Source: a bacterium HR29
GTDB lineage: Bacteria > Chloroflexota > Dehalococcoidia > Tepidiformales > Tepidiformaceae
DNA length: 64,000 nucleotides
Reading direction: 5' to 3'
NCBI GenBank assembly: GCA_002898215.1
Contig: BEIF01000001.1
Coordinates: 1,277,602 to 1,341,601, forward strand
The notes below the pieces were generated by a model. It searched no databases. It was not told the origin of the DNA and was given only the letters and a program-made list of their open reading frames with translations. A program made the translations under genes and the position numbers. Positions 8,507-21,109 of this stretch are shown in pieces (the stretch's first letter is position 1; each line of letters begins with the position of its first letter).

Positions 8507-9391
8507 TCAGAGGAGACCCCGCTCCTCGAGGGCGCGCTTCATGGTGAGGCCGATTTCGGCCGGAGAATCAGCCACGTAGGCACCCGCTGCCCGGAGCGCG
8601 GCCTTCTTGTTCTCGGCACGCGCGTCGTCGCCCGAGATGATGGCGCCCGCGTGGCCCATCCGGCGTCCCTCGGGCGCGGTCGCGCCGGCGATGAACGCGA
8701 CAACCGGCTTCTTGACGTGTTCGCGGATGTAGGCCGCGGCTTCCTGCTCGGCGCTGCCACCGATTTCGCCCACGAGGACGATGGCATCGGTCTCCGGGTC
8801 TTCGTTCAGCATGCGGACGGCTTCCGCCTGGCGGGTGCCGATGACGGGGTCGCCGCCGACGCCGATGCAGGTGCTCTGACCGATGCCGAGCTTCGTGAGC
8901 TGGGCGACCACCTCGTACACGAGCGTTCCCGAACGGCTGACCACGCCGACGCGGCCCGGCATGAACACATCGACCGGCATGATGCCAGCGCGTGCCCGCG
9001 CGCGCGGCGTGATGACCCCGGGGCAGTTCGGGCCGATGAGCACGGTGGAGGAGCCGCGAAGCGCCGCCTTCACCTTCACCATGTCGAGGACCGGAATGCC
9101 CTCGGTAATGCAGACGATGAGCGGAAGCCCCGCCGCCGCTGCCTCGAGGATGGCGTCGGCCGCGAAGGGCGCCGGCACGAAGATCACGCTGGCGTTGGCG
9201 CCGGTCTTCCGCACCGCTTCGTCGACGGTGGTGAAGATGGGCACGCCGTCCTGCTCTTCGCCGCCCCGGCGGGGATGGATGGCAGCCACCACCTTCGTCC
9301 CATAAGCGATGGAGCGGCGCATGTGGTTCGTGCCTTCGGTTCCAATGCCCTGCACGAGCAAGCGGGTGTTCTCATCGAGGAGGACAGCCAT
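8507..9391 (-). CDS. sucD: Succinate-CoA ligase, alpha subunit
   Basis: 294 residues with the full SucD layout: an N-terminal CoA-binding Rossmann domain starting [16 protein letters not shown], the [10 protein letters not shown] loop, [10 protein letters not shown], and the phospho-histidine site [10 protein letters not shown] with His247. With a beta subunit it interconverts succinyl-CoA and succinate while making ATP or GTP in the TCA cycle. The beta subunit gene, usually directly upstream, is not in this window; the preceding gene is tgt, 78 bases away. Related acyl-CoA ligases such as malate-CoA ligase share the fold, so the substrate is inferred. Confidence 0.9.
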   Translation of the reverse strand: MAVLLDENTRLLVQGIGTEGTNHMRRSIAYGTKVVAAIHPRRGGEEQDGVPIFTTVDEAVRKTGANASVIFVPAPFAADAILEAAAAGLPLIVCITEGIPVLDMVKVKAALRGSSTVLIGPNCPGVITPRARARAGIMPVDVFMPGRVGVVSRSGTLVYEVVAQLTKLGIGQSTCIGVGGDPVIGTRQAEAVRMLNEDPETDAIVLVGEIGGSAEQEAAAYIREHVKKPVVAFIAGATAPEGRRMGHAGAIISGDDARAENKKAALRAAGAYVADSPAEIGLTMKRALEERGLL

Positions 9392-9469
9392 GGGGACTCC
9401 CGAGGAAGGATTGGTGGGCGAACGAGCGGATCGGCACCGCCCGGTGGCCCAGCATACCGCGCCGCTGCG

Positions 9470-13444
<3,975 letters not shown>

Positions 13445-13448
<4 letters not shown>

Positions 13449-14107
13449 CGCGCCTCCGGCGGGGGCGCGACCCCTTCGCTCGCTACCTCGGCAGGCGGCA
13501 CGCCCTCCGGTTCGGGCAGGTCGATGGGCAGCGGCTGGCCCGCGGGGCCGAGCCGCATCCTGGCCTCGAATCGCGCCAACACTTCGGCCGGAGTGAGCGA
13601 CTCCCAGGGCAGGCCTTCGGCTGCCCGACGGCTCGCTGTCACCGAAAGGATGGGCCGTTGGACCGGCACTCCGTCATCACCCGTGAATGTTGTGTAGACG
13701 TCGACGCGTACACGCGGCATTCGAAGGTTGGGAACATCGTACAGCATCATGTCGACAAGCCTGACCGCCACCCACTGGGCGACGTCGAGGAGGGGCGTGG
13801 CGAGCACGCGCTGGCCTCCCTCGCTCCGATACTCCGGCTCGGCTACGGCGGAGACCGTCGCGCACTCCGCGGATACGGCCACCAGCTCGGCAGAACAGAT
13901 GCCGGCCCAGACCGCAGCGGGCAGGTCGCGCGGCGGTCGACTTCGCCGCCATCCTGCCATGGCCTCGAGGATGAGGCCGGCGATGACGCGCAGGTCGCCC
14001 GATTCGACGCGCCGCCGCCACCAACGGTGACGGAACATCTCGACGGAGACGGCCCAGCCGACGAGGACGAAGAGGGCGAGCACGATCAGGCTTCCGACGA
14101 CGATCAT
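13445..14107 (-). CDS. Unknown membrane-anchored protein inside the aro operon
   Basis: 220 residues, family not recognised. One N-terminal transmembrane helix (about residues 2-22, MIVVGSLIVLALFVLVGWAV) is followed by a basic patch (FRHRWWRRR) that should remain cytoplasmic. After it comes a soluble domain of about 150 residues and a Pro/Glu-rich C-terminal tail. Both junctions are 4-base ATGA overlaps (aroE stop/start here, stop here/aroC start), so it is translationally locked into the shikimate operon. The soluble part carries no catalytic motif I can name. It could be a membrane tether or simply a hitch-hiking conserved gene. The ATG at 14107 is chosen by the overlap. Confidence 0.75.
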
Positions 14108-14955
14108 GGTCGGACGGAGGCGCGGAGTGCTGCGCGAGCAGCGGCGAACATCACCTCCACCGGTGCGGGCTTCCCCGTCCACAGCTCGAAGGCGAGCGCT
14201 CCCTGATAGATGAGCATGGGAAGCCCCCCGAGCACCGGCCTGCCCGCCGCCTCTGCCGCGCGGAGGAGGGGCGTCAGCTCGGGCTTGTAGACGATGTCGG
14301 CGATGAGGCAGTGCGATTCGGTCTCTTCGGGGTCGAACGGAAGCACCCCTTCGGTACCCGACCCCTCCATGCCTACCGAGGTGCAGTTCACCACCGCATC
14401 GAAGCCACGGAAGCGAGCAAGACTCGACTGGACCTCGCAGGTCGCGGCCGGGAATGCGCGCCGGAGGTCGGAGACCAGCGCTTCGGCCCGCTCGGGGGTG
14501 CGGTTCCAGACCGCGATGACCGCGGCGCCCGCCCGAGCCAGCGCGAAACCGATGCCGCGGGCCGCTCCTCCCGCCCCGACGAGGAGGAAGCGGCGACCGG
14601 CAGGCTCGAATGCCGCCGAATCCCGGAGAGCACGCAGAAATCCGGGGCCGTCGGTGTTCCAGCCGCTCAGGCGCCCATCACGGCCGACGATGGTGTTCAC
14701 CGCCCCCACGAGCCGGGCGAACGGGTCGAGCTCGTCCAGCAACGGCAGCACCGCTTCCTTGTGGGGGATGGTCACGTTCGCCCCGAGCACGTCCGGCGCA
14801 CGGAGGGAGCGGATCCGGTCGGCGAGCGCAGCGGGAGGAGTATCCCAGCGTTCGTAGCGGGCGTCGATGCCGCTGGCGTCGAAGGCTGCCTGCTGGAAGG
14901 CGGGCGAGAGCGAGTGAGCCACGGGGTGGCCGATGATGCCGAGGCGCAGCGTCAT
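14104..14955 (-). CDS. aroE: Shikimate dehydrogenase
   Basis: 283 residues; NADPH-dependent reduction of 3-dehydroshikimate. The shikimate-binding SLSPAFQQAAF occurs near 15, catalytic Lys and Asn in NVTIPHKEAV (about 60-69), and Asp in the following GWNTDGPGF. The nucleotide fold GAGGAARG lies near 128-135, with WNRTPERAEAL giving the Arg/Thr pair that favours NADP. The C-terminal LIYQGALAFELWTG is typical. The gene starts 3 bases after mltG ends and overlaps the next gene by 4 bases, so it leads the aro part of the operon. Confidence 0.95.
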   Translation of the reverse strand: MTLRLGIIGHPVAHSLSPAFQQAAFDASGIDARYERWDTPPAALADRIRSLRAPDVLGANVTIPHKEAVLPLLDELDPFARLVGAVNTIVGRDGRLSGWNTDGPGFLRALRDSAAFEPAGRRFLLVGAGGAARGIGFALARAGAAVIAVWNRTPERAEALVSDLRRAFPAATCEVQSSLARFRGFDAVVNCTSVGMEGSGTEGVLPFDPEETESHCLIADIVYKPELTPLLRAAEAAGRPVLGGLPMLIYQGALAFELWTGKPAPVEVMFAAARAALRASVRP

Positions 14956-14958
14956 CGT

Positions 14959-16074
14959 TCAGGGTGCTCCGTAAAGGATCTTGTTCCGCTCGTGTTCCGC
15001 CTCGGTCACGGCGAAGACGTGGGAACCGTCTCCGGCTTTCGCGTTGGCCACGAAGTAGTAGTAGTCGGTCTCGACCGCGTTGGCGACCGCCTCGATGGAG
15101 GCGAGGCCTGGGTTGGCGATAGGGCCGGGCGGGAGCCCAGGTACGAGCCTCGTGTTGTAGGGCGACTGGATTTCGAGGTCGTCGATGGTGAGCTCCCGCT
15201 TCCACCACCCCCAGCGGGCAACGTTGGCCGGGTCGAGGGCCACGGCGAACTGCACCGTCGGGTCCGCGCCGAGCAAGTCGTTGGCGCGAAGGCGATTGAG
15301 GAAGACGCCGGCGATGAGCGGGCGCTCCGCCGGGATGACAGCCTCGCGTTCCACGATGGAGGCGAGCGTCAACGCCTGGTGTGGGTTGAGTCCTTTCGCT
15401 GCGGCAGCCGCGCGAAGCTCCGGCGTGAACCGCTCATCGAGCGTGGTGATCATGAGGGCGACGAGGTCGTCCACTGTCGCGCCTTTCGGCAACAGGTATG
15501 TGTCGGGGAAGAGGTACCCCTGGAGGCGCTGTCCGGGCGGCAGTTGGTCGGCGGGAGGCAGGTATTCGGCCAGTCCGGGCGGGAGCTGGGCGCGCTCGAC
15601 CGCCTGCAGGAACTCCGCCGCGGTCGCGAAGCCGGATTCCTCCACGATGGCGGCCATCTCCTCGATACGGAGACCCTCGGGGAAGGTGAGGCGAATCACG
15701 GGCGGCGACGGCTTCACCCGGATAGCATCGAGCACGGTCAGCGGGCTGGAGCCCGTGCGGAGGGTGTACGTTCCCGGCGCGAGGCGATGGCCGAGCCCCA
15801 TCAGGGCCGCGAGCGTGGTGAACTGCTCGGCCGAGTGGATCACTTCGAGCCGCTCCAACTCGCGAGCGATGTCGTCCACGCTCGCTCCTTCGGGGACGAC
15901 GAGGGTCACTTCCCGCCCCGGGCTCGCGGGCGCCGGAAGGGACGGCGGGTCGCCGATGGTCGCCGCCGGCATCTTGGCGATCGCCACGGAAACCGCCACC
16001 ACCACGACGGCGGCCGCCGCCGATGCCGCCAGGTACCATCGCTCACGTCCCACGGGCGCCTCCCCGGCGCGCAT
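14959..16074 (-). CDS. mltG: Endolytic murein transglycosylase MltG
   Basis: 371 residues. A short cytoplasmic N-terminus and one transmembrane helix (about 14-34) precede a LysM-like segment (about 54-110) and the YceG catalytic domain. The domain shows the conserved LASIVEREA with Glu242, ADPTVQFA and the SPYNTRLVPGLPPGPIANPG block. MltG cleaves nascent glycan strands at the membrane and so ends their elongation. The ATG at 16074 lies inside the last 32 bases of ruvX. The alaS-ruvX-mltG-aroE order is a known conserved arrangement in several phyla, which supports all four calls. Confidence 0.93.
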   Translation of the reverse strand: MRAGEAPVGRERWYLAASAAAAVVVVAVSVAIAKMPAATIGDPPSLPAPASPGREVTLVVPEGASVDDIARELERLEVIHSAEQFTTLAALMGLGHRLAPGTYTLRTGSSPLTVLDAIRVKPSPPVIRLTFPEGLRIEEMAAIVEESGFATAAEFLQAVERAQLPPGLAEYLPPADQLPPGQRLQGYLFPDTYLLPKGATVDDLVALMITTLDERFTPELRAAAAAKGLNPHQALTLASIVEREAVIPAERPLIAGVFLNRLRANDLLGADPTVQFAVALDPANVARWGWWKRELTIDDLEIQSPYNTRLVPGLPPGPIANPGLASIEAVANAVETDYYYFVANAKAGDGSHVFAVTEAEHERNKILYGAP

Positions 16075-16483
16075 CGAGCACCGCCTGGAGCACGATCGCC
16101 GCGGCCTCCGAATCGAGGCAGCCGTCGCGTGCCCGGCGCGCCGGGGCACGCCGAGCCGCCTCGGCCGTCGAGAGGCGCTCGTCGGCTTCCAACACGGGAA
16201 CCCTCAGACGCGAGCGGAGCCGCTCGATGAAGGCACGAACCTCCCGCGTTTGGGCCGTTGCCTGGCCACCCATGCCCAACGGCACCCCAACCACCACTTC
16301 GACGGCGCCTTCCCGTTCAACGAGCTCGGCCACGGCCGCCACCGCGGCCTCGGACGAGCGAACGTTCAGCGCCGGCCGGGGGTGAGCGTAGAGCCCCAGC
16401 TCGTCGCTCACGGCCACGCCGATGCGCCTCGACCCGTAGTCGAGGGCGAGGGTCCTGCGGGAGTGCGGCACCGTCCGGCTCAT
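16043..16483 (-). CDS. ruvX: Putative pre-16S rRNA nuclease / Holliday junction resolvase-like YqgF
   Basis: 146 residues of RNase H-like fold. The first acidic residue is in LALDYGSRRIGVAVSD, the middle motif is VEVVVGVPLGMGG, the second is VPVLEADERLSTAEA, and the last acidic residue is in DGCLDSEAAAIVLQ. The family processes the 5' end of 16S rRNA. Start ATG at 16483 gives the usual length. It is overlapped by the mltG start and, unusually, by 167 bases of the preceding gene in another frame. Confidence 0.93.
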   Translation of the reverse strand: MSRTVPHSRRTLALDYGSRRIGVAVSDELGLYAHPRPALNVRSSEAAVAAVAELVEREGAVEVVVGVPLGMGGQATAQTREVRAFIERLRSRLRVPVLEADERLSTAEAARRAPARRARDGCLDSEAAAIVLQAVLDARRGGARGT

Positions 16484-18020
16484 CGTTCGCTTCGGGCGCG
16501 GCCGGCTCCTTCCCCGGCTCCAGCGCCGAAGGCGACCGGATCTCCACGTCGATGCGGAACCCGAACCGCGGAAGCCACGGCGCGAAGCCAGGAAAGAGCC
16601 GAACGTCGCTCTCGGAACTACCATACCGCTCGCGGAGGACCCGGCGCACCTCGTCGGGTGATTTTCCTCTCACTGCCTTTCGGATCTCGGCTTCGTCGAT
16701 GCCAGGGGCGAACTCGGCTTGAACCCGGAGTTCCGTGGTGACGACCTCGTTTTCGGGGTCGTATTGGCGTGCCCCTGTCTCCTCGGCCCGGACGGTGCCG
16801 GGAACGAACGCGCCCGCACCTTGGCCGAGGCGCAGGACCTCCCGAGCGAAGCGTTCGAGCGTCTCGGCGGGGATGGCCAGCGCGGAGATACGCACGGTAA
16901 CGGGCAGGAGCACGACCGCGGCGGGGGTGCCGACGGGCGGCTGGGGTTCGCCGACTTCCACGTCGACTTCCGCAGTTCCGAGGAAGACGGCGTCGTGTGG
17001 TCGATCCTCGGCGAGGAGCGCTCGGACCTCCGCGCTCTCCGAGAGGGAGTGTGCCAGTTCCCGGAGCGAGAGCACGTCCTGCTGGGCAACGGCGGGGCGA
17101 TCCTCGTTGGCACCCCCCTCGGCCGGCTCCGGGTTGGCGGCCTGTAACCCCGAGAACCGGGGGTCGGCGAAGCGGGAAATGGTCCCTGCGGGAACGTTGC
17201 CTGCGGTCCCGAGCACACGGGCCGTGACCGACCCCGTCGCTTGCCCGCCGGCGGGAACCTCGATGTCGGCGTCGAGGGTGAACTCGGTGCCCCCAGGCTC
17301 GCTGAGGAGGACGGTGCCCGCCGGGACGCGCACCGCGCTGGCGCCCGGATTCGTGAGGACGACCTGCGCTCGGGCAGCGGCGACCCCGACGGGAGCGAGG
17401 CCCGTCGTTCGCGCCGCAAGGGTCAAGGTCCGCGTCGTCGAGACCTCGACGGCGGGGACGCGCAGCCGTGTAGGGTCGATCGAATCGAAGTTCGGCGAGG
17501 CGGAAACGCTCACCGACTCCTCGAGCGTTTCCGTTGGGGGATAGAGGACCACCGTCGCCGATGGCCCCATGGTGAGCGCGAGGCCCACGGCCACGGCGGC
17601 CACGGCCAGAATGGCAGCGACCTGGAGATACCGTCCGATCGCCGGCAGGAGCAGCGTGACCGGCCCCAGTCGAAGGGCGATGCGGCCGGGAGCATCCCAG
17701 CGAACGTGTTCGGGGCGCCGGGCCACGGGGATCCGGGCTTGACGGGCGCGGGAAGCCAGCCCTACGGAGGCGGTGGCGATGGCGACCTGCTTCCCGCTCT
17801 CCTCGGCGTGGCGGAGGAGCCGGCGGATGCCGAGTTCGGTGGCCAGCGACCGATTCCCCGCGGGCGCCCACAGGATGACGGCAGACGTGGGCGCCATTTC
17901 GACCCTTCCGCAGATGCTGGCGATGTCCTCGCCCCGGTCGACGTGGAGAACCGTCGCCCGCTCCTCGGGGGCGAATTCATCGTCGTCGACGACGGATTCG
18001 AGGGGCGGCACGTCCGCCAC
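16317..18020 (-). CDS. Baseplate J-like membrane protein
   Basis: 567 residues as read. An N-terminal cytoplasmic domain (1 to about 115) precedes a transmembrane helix (about 130-152). The extracytoplasmic region contains a baseplate-J-like repeat area: VVLTNPGASAVRVPAGTVLL, then GTEFTLDADIEVPAGG and GTAGNVPAGTISRFADP. Proteins of this shape commonly sit near alaS/ruvX in Chloroflexota and are annotated baseplate J/gp47 family without known function; phage origin should not be assumed. The recognisable domain ends around FGFRIDVEIR (about base 16540). The final ~70 residues are low-complexity and Arg-rich and overlap ruvX by 167 bases, so the natural stop may have been lost. Confidence 0.75.
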   Translation of the reverse strand: MADVPPLESVVDDDEFAPEERATVLHVDRGEDIASICGRVEMAPTSAVILWAPAGNRSLATELGIRRLLRHAEESGKQVAIATASVGLASRARQARIPVARRPEHVRWDAPGRIALRLGPVTLLLPAIGRYLQVAAILAVAAVAVGLALTMGPSATVVLYPPTETLEESVSVSASPNFDSIDPTRLRVPAVEVSTTRTLTLAARTTGLAPVGVAAARAQVVLTNPGASAVRVPAGTVLLSEPGGTEFTLDADIEVPAGGQATGSVTARVLGTAGNVPAGTISRFADPRFSGLQAANPEPAEGGANEDRPAVAQQDVLSLRELAHSLSESAEVRALLAEDRPHDAVFLGTAEVDVEVGEPQPPVGTPAAVVLLPVTVRISALAIPAETLERFAREVLRLGQGAGAFVPGTVRAEETGARQYDPENEVVTTELRVQAEFAPGIDEAEIRKAVRGKSPDEVRRVLRERYGSSESDVRLFPGFAPWLPRFGFRIDVEIRSPSALEPGKEPAAPEANDEPDGAALPQDPRPRLRVEAHRRGRERRAGALRSPPAGAERSLVRGRGGGRGRAR

Positions 18021-18047
18021 GGCAACCCCCTTTCCCCGTGGAGGGCA

Positions 18048-20717
18048 CTATACCCGGGAAAGGGCCTGCCGTCCCAGGTGGCGAGCCTGTTCCAGGGCTG
18101 CCTCGAGCCGTGAGGCGTCCCGGGCGCCCGCCTGCGCGAGGTCAGGGCGGCCCCCGCCGCCGCCCCCCGCGGCCTTGGCGATCTCCCGCACCAGGTTCCC
18201 CGCATGGACACCGCGTTCGACCAGGTCGCGCGTCGCCGCGGCCAGGAAGGAGGGGCGCCCGTCGACCAGAGCAGCGAGGATGACGAGGGCCGAGCCGAGC
18301 CGCTGGCGAACCCGGTCGGCGACCTCCTTCAGCATGTCGTGGGAAGGGACATCGACCTGGGCCACGACGAGATGGCTGCCGTCGACCTCGACCGCCGCAC
18401 CGAGGGCCGCCTCGGTAACCGCCGCAGCCTGCGCCCGTTCCAACTGCTGGGCCTGTTTCCGGAGCCGCTCGAGCTCGACTTGGAGCGCCTCGATACGCGC
18501 TTCAAGCTCCGCCGGCGAGGCGGAGAGCTTCTCGGCTAGGCGCTGCAGCCGGTCCGTCTGCTCGACGAGGTACGCCTCGGCGGCGGGGCCCGCGAGCGCT
18601 TCGATGCGCCGGATGCCTGCGGCAACAGCGCCCTCGCGGACGATGTAGATGAACCCCAGCTCGCCCGTATGGTGGACGTGCGTTCCGCCACACAGTTCGG
18701 CGCTGAACCGTTCCCCGTCGTCGGAAATCTCGACCACGCGCACTTCCGTGCCGTACTTGTCGCCGAAGAAGGCGAGCGCTCCGCTGGCGATGGCCTGCTG
18801 GTAGGTCGTCGTCCGCCACCGTACCTCCAGGTCCCTCCGCACCTTCTCGTTCACGAGAGCCTGGACTTCGCGCAGCGCCTCGCGGGGCGTCTGTTCGAGA
18901 TGGGTGAAGTCGAAACGGAGGCGGTCCGGTGCGACGAGCGAGCCTTGTTGCCGGACGTGCGGGCCGAGCACCAGCCGGAGGCCGGCGTGAAGCATGTGAG
19001 TGGCGGTGTGGTGGTATGTCGCCCCCCGCCGCCAGGCGAGGTCCACCTCGGCATCGACGAGGTCCAGGACGCGGAGCTCGCCCTCCTCGACGTAGCCCCG
19101 ATGGACGATGGCACCACCGTGAGCCTGGGTGTCCTCCACGCGGAAGACGCCGTTTACCCCGCGAAGGACGCCCCGGTCGCCCAGCTGGCCGCCACCCTCG
19201 GGGTAGAAGGGCGTCGTGTCCAACACGACGTCGTAGTGGCCGTTGGGAACCGCGCGGTCGACCAGCTGCCCGCCGCTCAGGATGCCAACGACCCGCGCGT
19301 CGGTCTCGACGTGGGTGTAACCCACGAACGAGGAGTGGTCGCTGCCGAGCGCCTGCAGCGCCGGAGAGGGTTCGCCCTTCAGGAACGTCCCCTGCTGCCG
19401 AGCGCGCTGGCGCTGTCGCTCCAACGCTCGTTCGAAGCCGGTGCCGTCGACCAGGAACCCGCGCGATGCCGCGATCTCGCGGGTGAGCTCGAGGGGCAAG
19501 CCGAACGTGTCGTAGAGGACGAAGGCCTCCTCGCCCGGAATGGTGGTGCTGTCCGACGCCTCCAGCCGCTCGAGCAGAGCCTCGAGGCGCGCGGTCCCCG
19601 CCGCGATGGTGCGGAGGAAACGCTCCTCCTCCGTCTGGAGCGCGCGGAGGATGAAGTCTTGGTGCTGCGCGAGGTGCGGATACGCCCCTTTGAGCTTCCC
19701 GATGGCCGCCTCGGCCACGACGGCGGTGAAGGGGCGCTCGACGCCGATCCGGCGGGCGAAGTAGACCGCGCGCCGGATGACCCGCCGGAGGACGTAGCCG
19801 CGCCCTTCGTTGGAGGGCACGACGCCGTCGCCGATGAGCAGCGCAGCGGCGCGGCAGTGTTCGGCCATGGCCCGAACGGCGTACGCCTGTTCTTCGCTGC
19901 ATCCTCCGCCGAAGTACTCCACGCCGGCAACGCGGGCCGCCGCTTCGAGCACGGGCAGGAAGACGTCCGTTTCGAACACCGAGCGCTTGCCCTGCTGCAC
20001 CGCGGCCACCCGCTCCAGACCGCTGCCGGTGTCGATGTTCTTCGCGGGCAACGGCACACGGCTTCCGTCCGGCCGCTGGTACAGCTGCATGAAGACGAGG
20101 TTCCAGATTTCGAGGAAGCGCTCCGAATCGTTGGCGACGTCGATGCCCTCCAGGCCGCGCTCGGGGAAGTAGTCGAAGTAGATCTCGCTGTCCGGCCCGC
20201 AGGGTCCGCTGGCGCCGGGCGTATCGGTGGGGAAGCTGAACCAGTAGTTCTTCTCCTCGCCGTAGCGATGGATGTGGCTCTCCGGCAAGCCGACCTCCCG
20301 CCAGTACTGGTGGGCCTCGTCGTCGTCGAGGTAGATGGTGACGTGGAGGCGGTCGGGGTCGATGCGGTAGACCTCGGTGAGGAGCTCCCAGGCCCAGCGG
20401 ATGGCTTCGCGCTTGAAGTAGTCGCCGAAGCTGAAGTTGCCGAGCATTTCGAACGCCGTGCAGTGGTGCAGGTCGCCGACCTCCTCGATGTCCGTCGTGC
20501 GGAAGCAGCGCTGCACGGTGACCACCCGCCGGTGCTGCGGGGGTTCTTCACCCAGGAAGATGGGCTTGAACTGCTGCATCCCGGCGGAGGTGAAGAGCGA
20601 CGTCGGGTCGCCAATGGGGACGAGCGGCCACGGGGGGAGCTCGACGTGCCCGCGAGCCTTGAAGAATTCCACGAAGGCCGTGCGGATCTCGTCGGAGGTG
20701 CGAGGAGGTTCGCCCAT
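18048..20717 (-). CDS. alaS: Alanyl-tRNA synthetase
   Basis: 889 residues, normal length. The class II catalytic core starts TFSxAGMQQFKP-like (residues ~45-56) and includes CFRTTDIEEVGD and GNFSFGDYFK. The editing domain has HHTATHMLH, and the zinc/editing site CGGTHVHHTG. A C-terminal coiled coil (AELEARIEALQVELERLRKQ) and the DHHA1 domain end with a Gly-rich GGGGGGRPDLAQAG. The ATG at 20717 is chosen by family alignment; the frame is open further upstream without homology. A -10-like TAGCAT lies 11 bases before it. It heads the long minus-strand run and diverges from the RAM-domain gene. Confidence 0.95.
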   Translation of the reverse strand: MGEPPRTSDEIRTAFVEFFKARGHVELPPWPLVPIGDPTSLFTSAGMQQFKPIFLGEEPPQHRRVVTVQRCFRTTDIEEVGDLHHCTAFEMLGNFSFGDYFKREAIRWAWELLTEVYRIDPDRLHVTIYLDDDEAHQYWREVGLPESHIHRYGEEKNYWFSFPTDTPGASGPCGPDSEIYFDYFPERGLEGIDVANDSERFLEIWNLVFMQLYQRPDGSRVPLPAKNIDTGSGLERVAAVQQGKRSVFETDVFLPVLEAAARVAGVEYFGGGCSEEQAYAVRAMAEHCRAAALLIGDGVVPSNEGRGYVLRRVIRRAVYFARRIGVERPFTAVVAEAAIGKLKGAYPHLAQHQDFILRALQTEEERFLRTIAAGTARLEALLERLEASDSTTIPGEEAFVLYDTFGLPLELTREIAASRGFLVDGTGFERALERQRQRARQQGTFLKGEPSPALQALGSDHSSFVGYTHVETDARVVGILSGGQLVDRAVPNGHYDVVLDTTPFYPEGGGQLGDRGVLRGVNGVFRVEDTQAHGGAIVHRGYVEEGELRVLDLVDAEVDLAWRRGATYHHTATHMLHAGLRLVLGPHVRQQGSLVAPDRLRFDFTHLEQTPREALREVQALVNEKVRRDLEVRWRTTTYQQAIASGALAFFGDKYGTEVRVVEISDDGERFSAELCGGTHVHHTGELGFIYIVREGAVAAGIRRIEALAGPAAEAYLVEQTDRLQRLAEKLSASPAELEARIEALQVELERLRKQAQQLERAQAAAVTEAALGAAVEVDGSHLVVAQVDVPSHDMLKEVADRVRQRLGSALVILAALVDGRPSFLAAATRDLVERGVHAGNLVREIAKAAGGGGGGRPDLAQAGARDASRLEAALEQARHLGRQALSRV

Positions 20718-20766
20718 CGGTGGAATGCATGCTACGGAGGCGGCTTCCCCGCTGTCGAGCCGAGGG

Positions 20767-20796
20767 TTGACAGGGGCCGCGGCGCAGCGTTCGAAT
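20767..20796 (+). promoter_or_regulatory. Promoter of the RAM-domain gene
   Basis: TTGACA (20767-20772), an 18-base spacer and TCGAAT (20791-20796). A strong Shine-Dalgarno GAGGAGG (20812-20818) follows, 5 bases before the ATG at 20824. Confidence 0.45.
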
Positions 20797-20823
20797 GATG
20801 CCAGTTCTGTCGAGGAGGCGCAG

Positions 20824-21075
20824 ATGGCCGTCCGCGGATACGTCCTCATCGAGGCCGACGTGGGGAAGGCGAAGGCCGTGAGCTCCGCCATCGCGCAGCT
20901 CTCCTATCCGGGCAGCCGCGTGGCAGCGGTCGACACGGTGACCGGGCCCTACGACGTCATCGTCCAGCTCGAGGCGGACGACCTCGACACGCTGGGCAAC
21001 GCCATCACCGAGGCGATTCAGAAGGTACCGGGCGTCCAGCGGACGACGACGTGCCTCGCCGTCCGCCTCTCCTGA
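20824..21075 (+). CDS. Stand-alone Lrp/AsnC ligand-binding (RAM) domain protein
   Basis: 83 residues forming just the RAM (Lrp/AsnC effector-binding) domain: it begins MAVRGYVLIEADVGKAKAV, continues AVDTVTGPYDVIVQLEADD and ends VPGVQRTTTCLAV. The usual N-terminal helix-turn-helix is missing. Such small proteins oligomerise and bind amino acids; they may modulate full-length Lrp proteins or act as sensors. The start has a strong ribosome binding site at 5 bases. It diverges from alaS (106-base gap) and is followed 34 bases later by moeA, possibly in the same transcript. Confidence 0.85.
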   Translation: MAVRGYVLIEADVGKAKAVSSAIAQLSYPGSRVAAVDTVTGPYDVIVQLEADDLDTLGNAITEAIQKVPGVQRTTTCLAVRLS

Positions 21076-21109
21076 GTTACGAAGAGCCGCGCCGGGAGCG
21101 TACGCGACG

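Noticed and set aside
14311-16230. Plus-strand open frame of 639 codons opposite aroE, mltG and ruvX
   Set aside because: Covers three well-supported genes in antisense, with no motif of its own.
16317-18020. Prophage remnant suggested by the baseplate-J similarity
   Set aside because: No other phage genes nearby, and the protein has a membrane anchor and a housekeeping neighbourhood.
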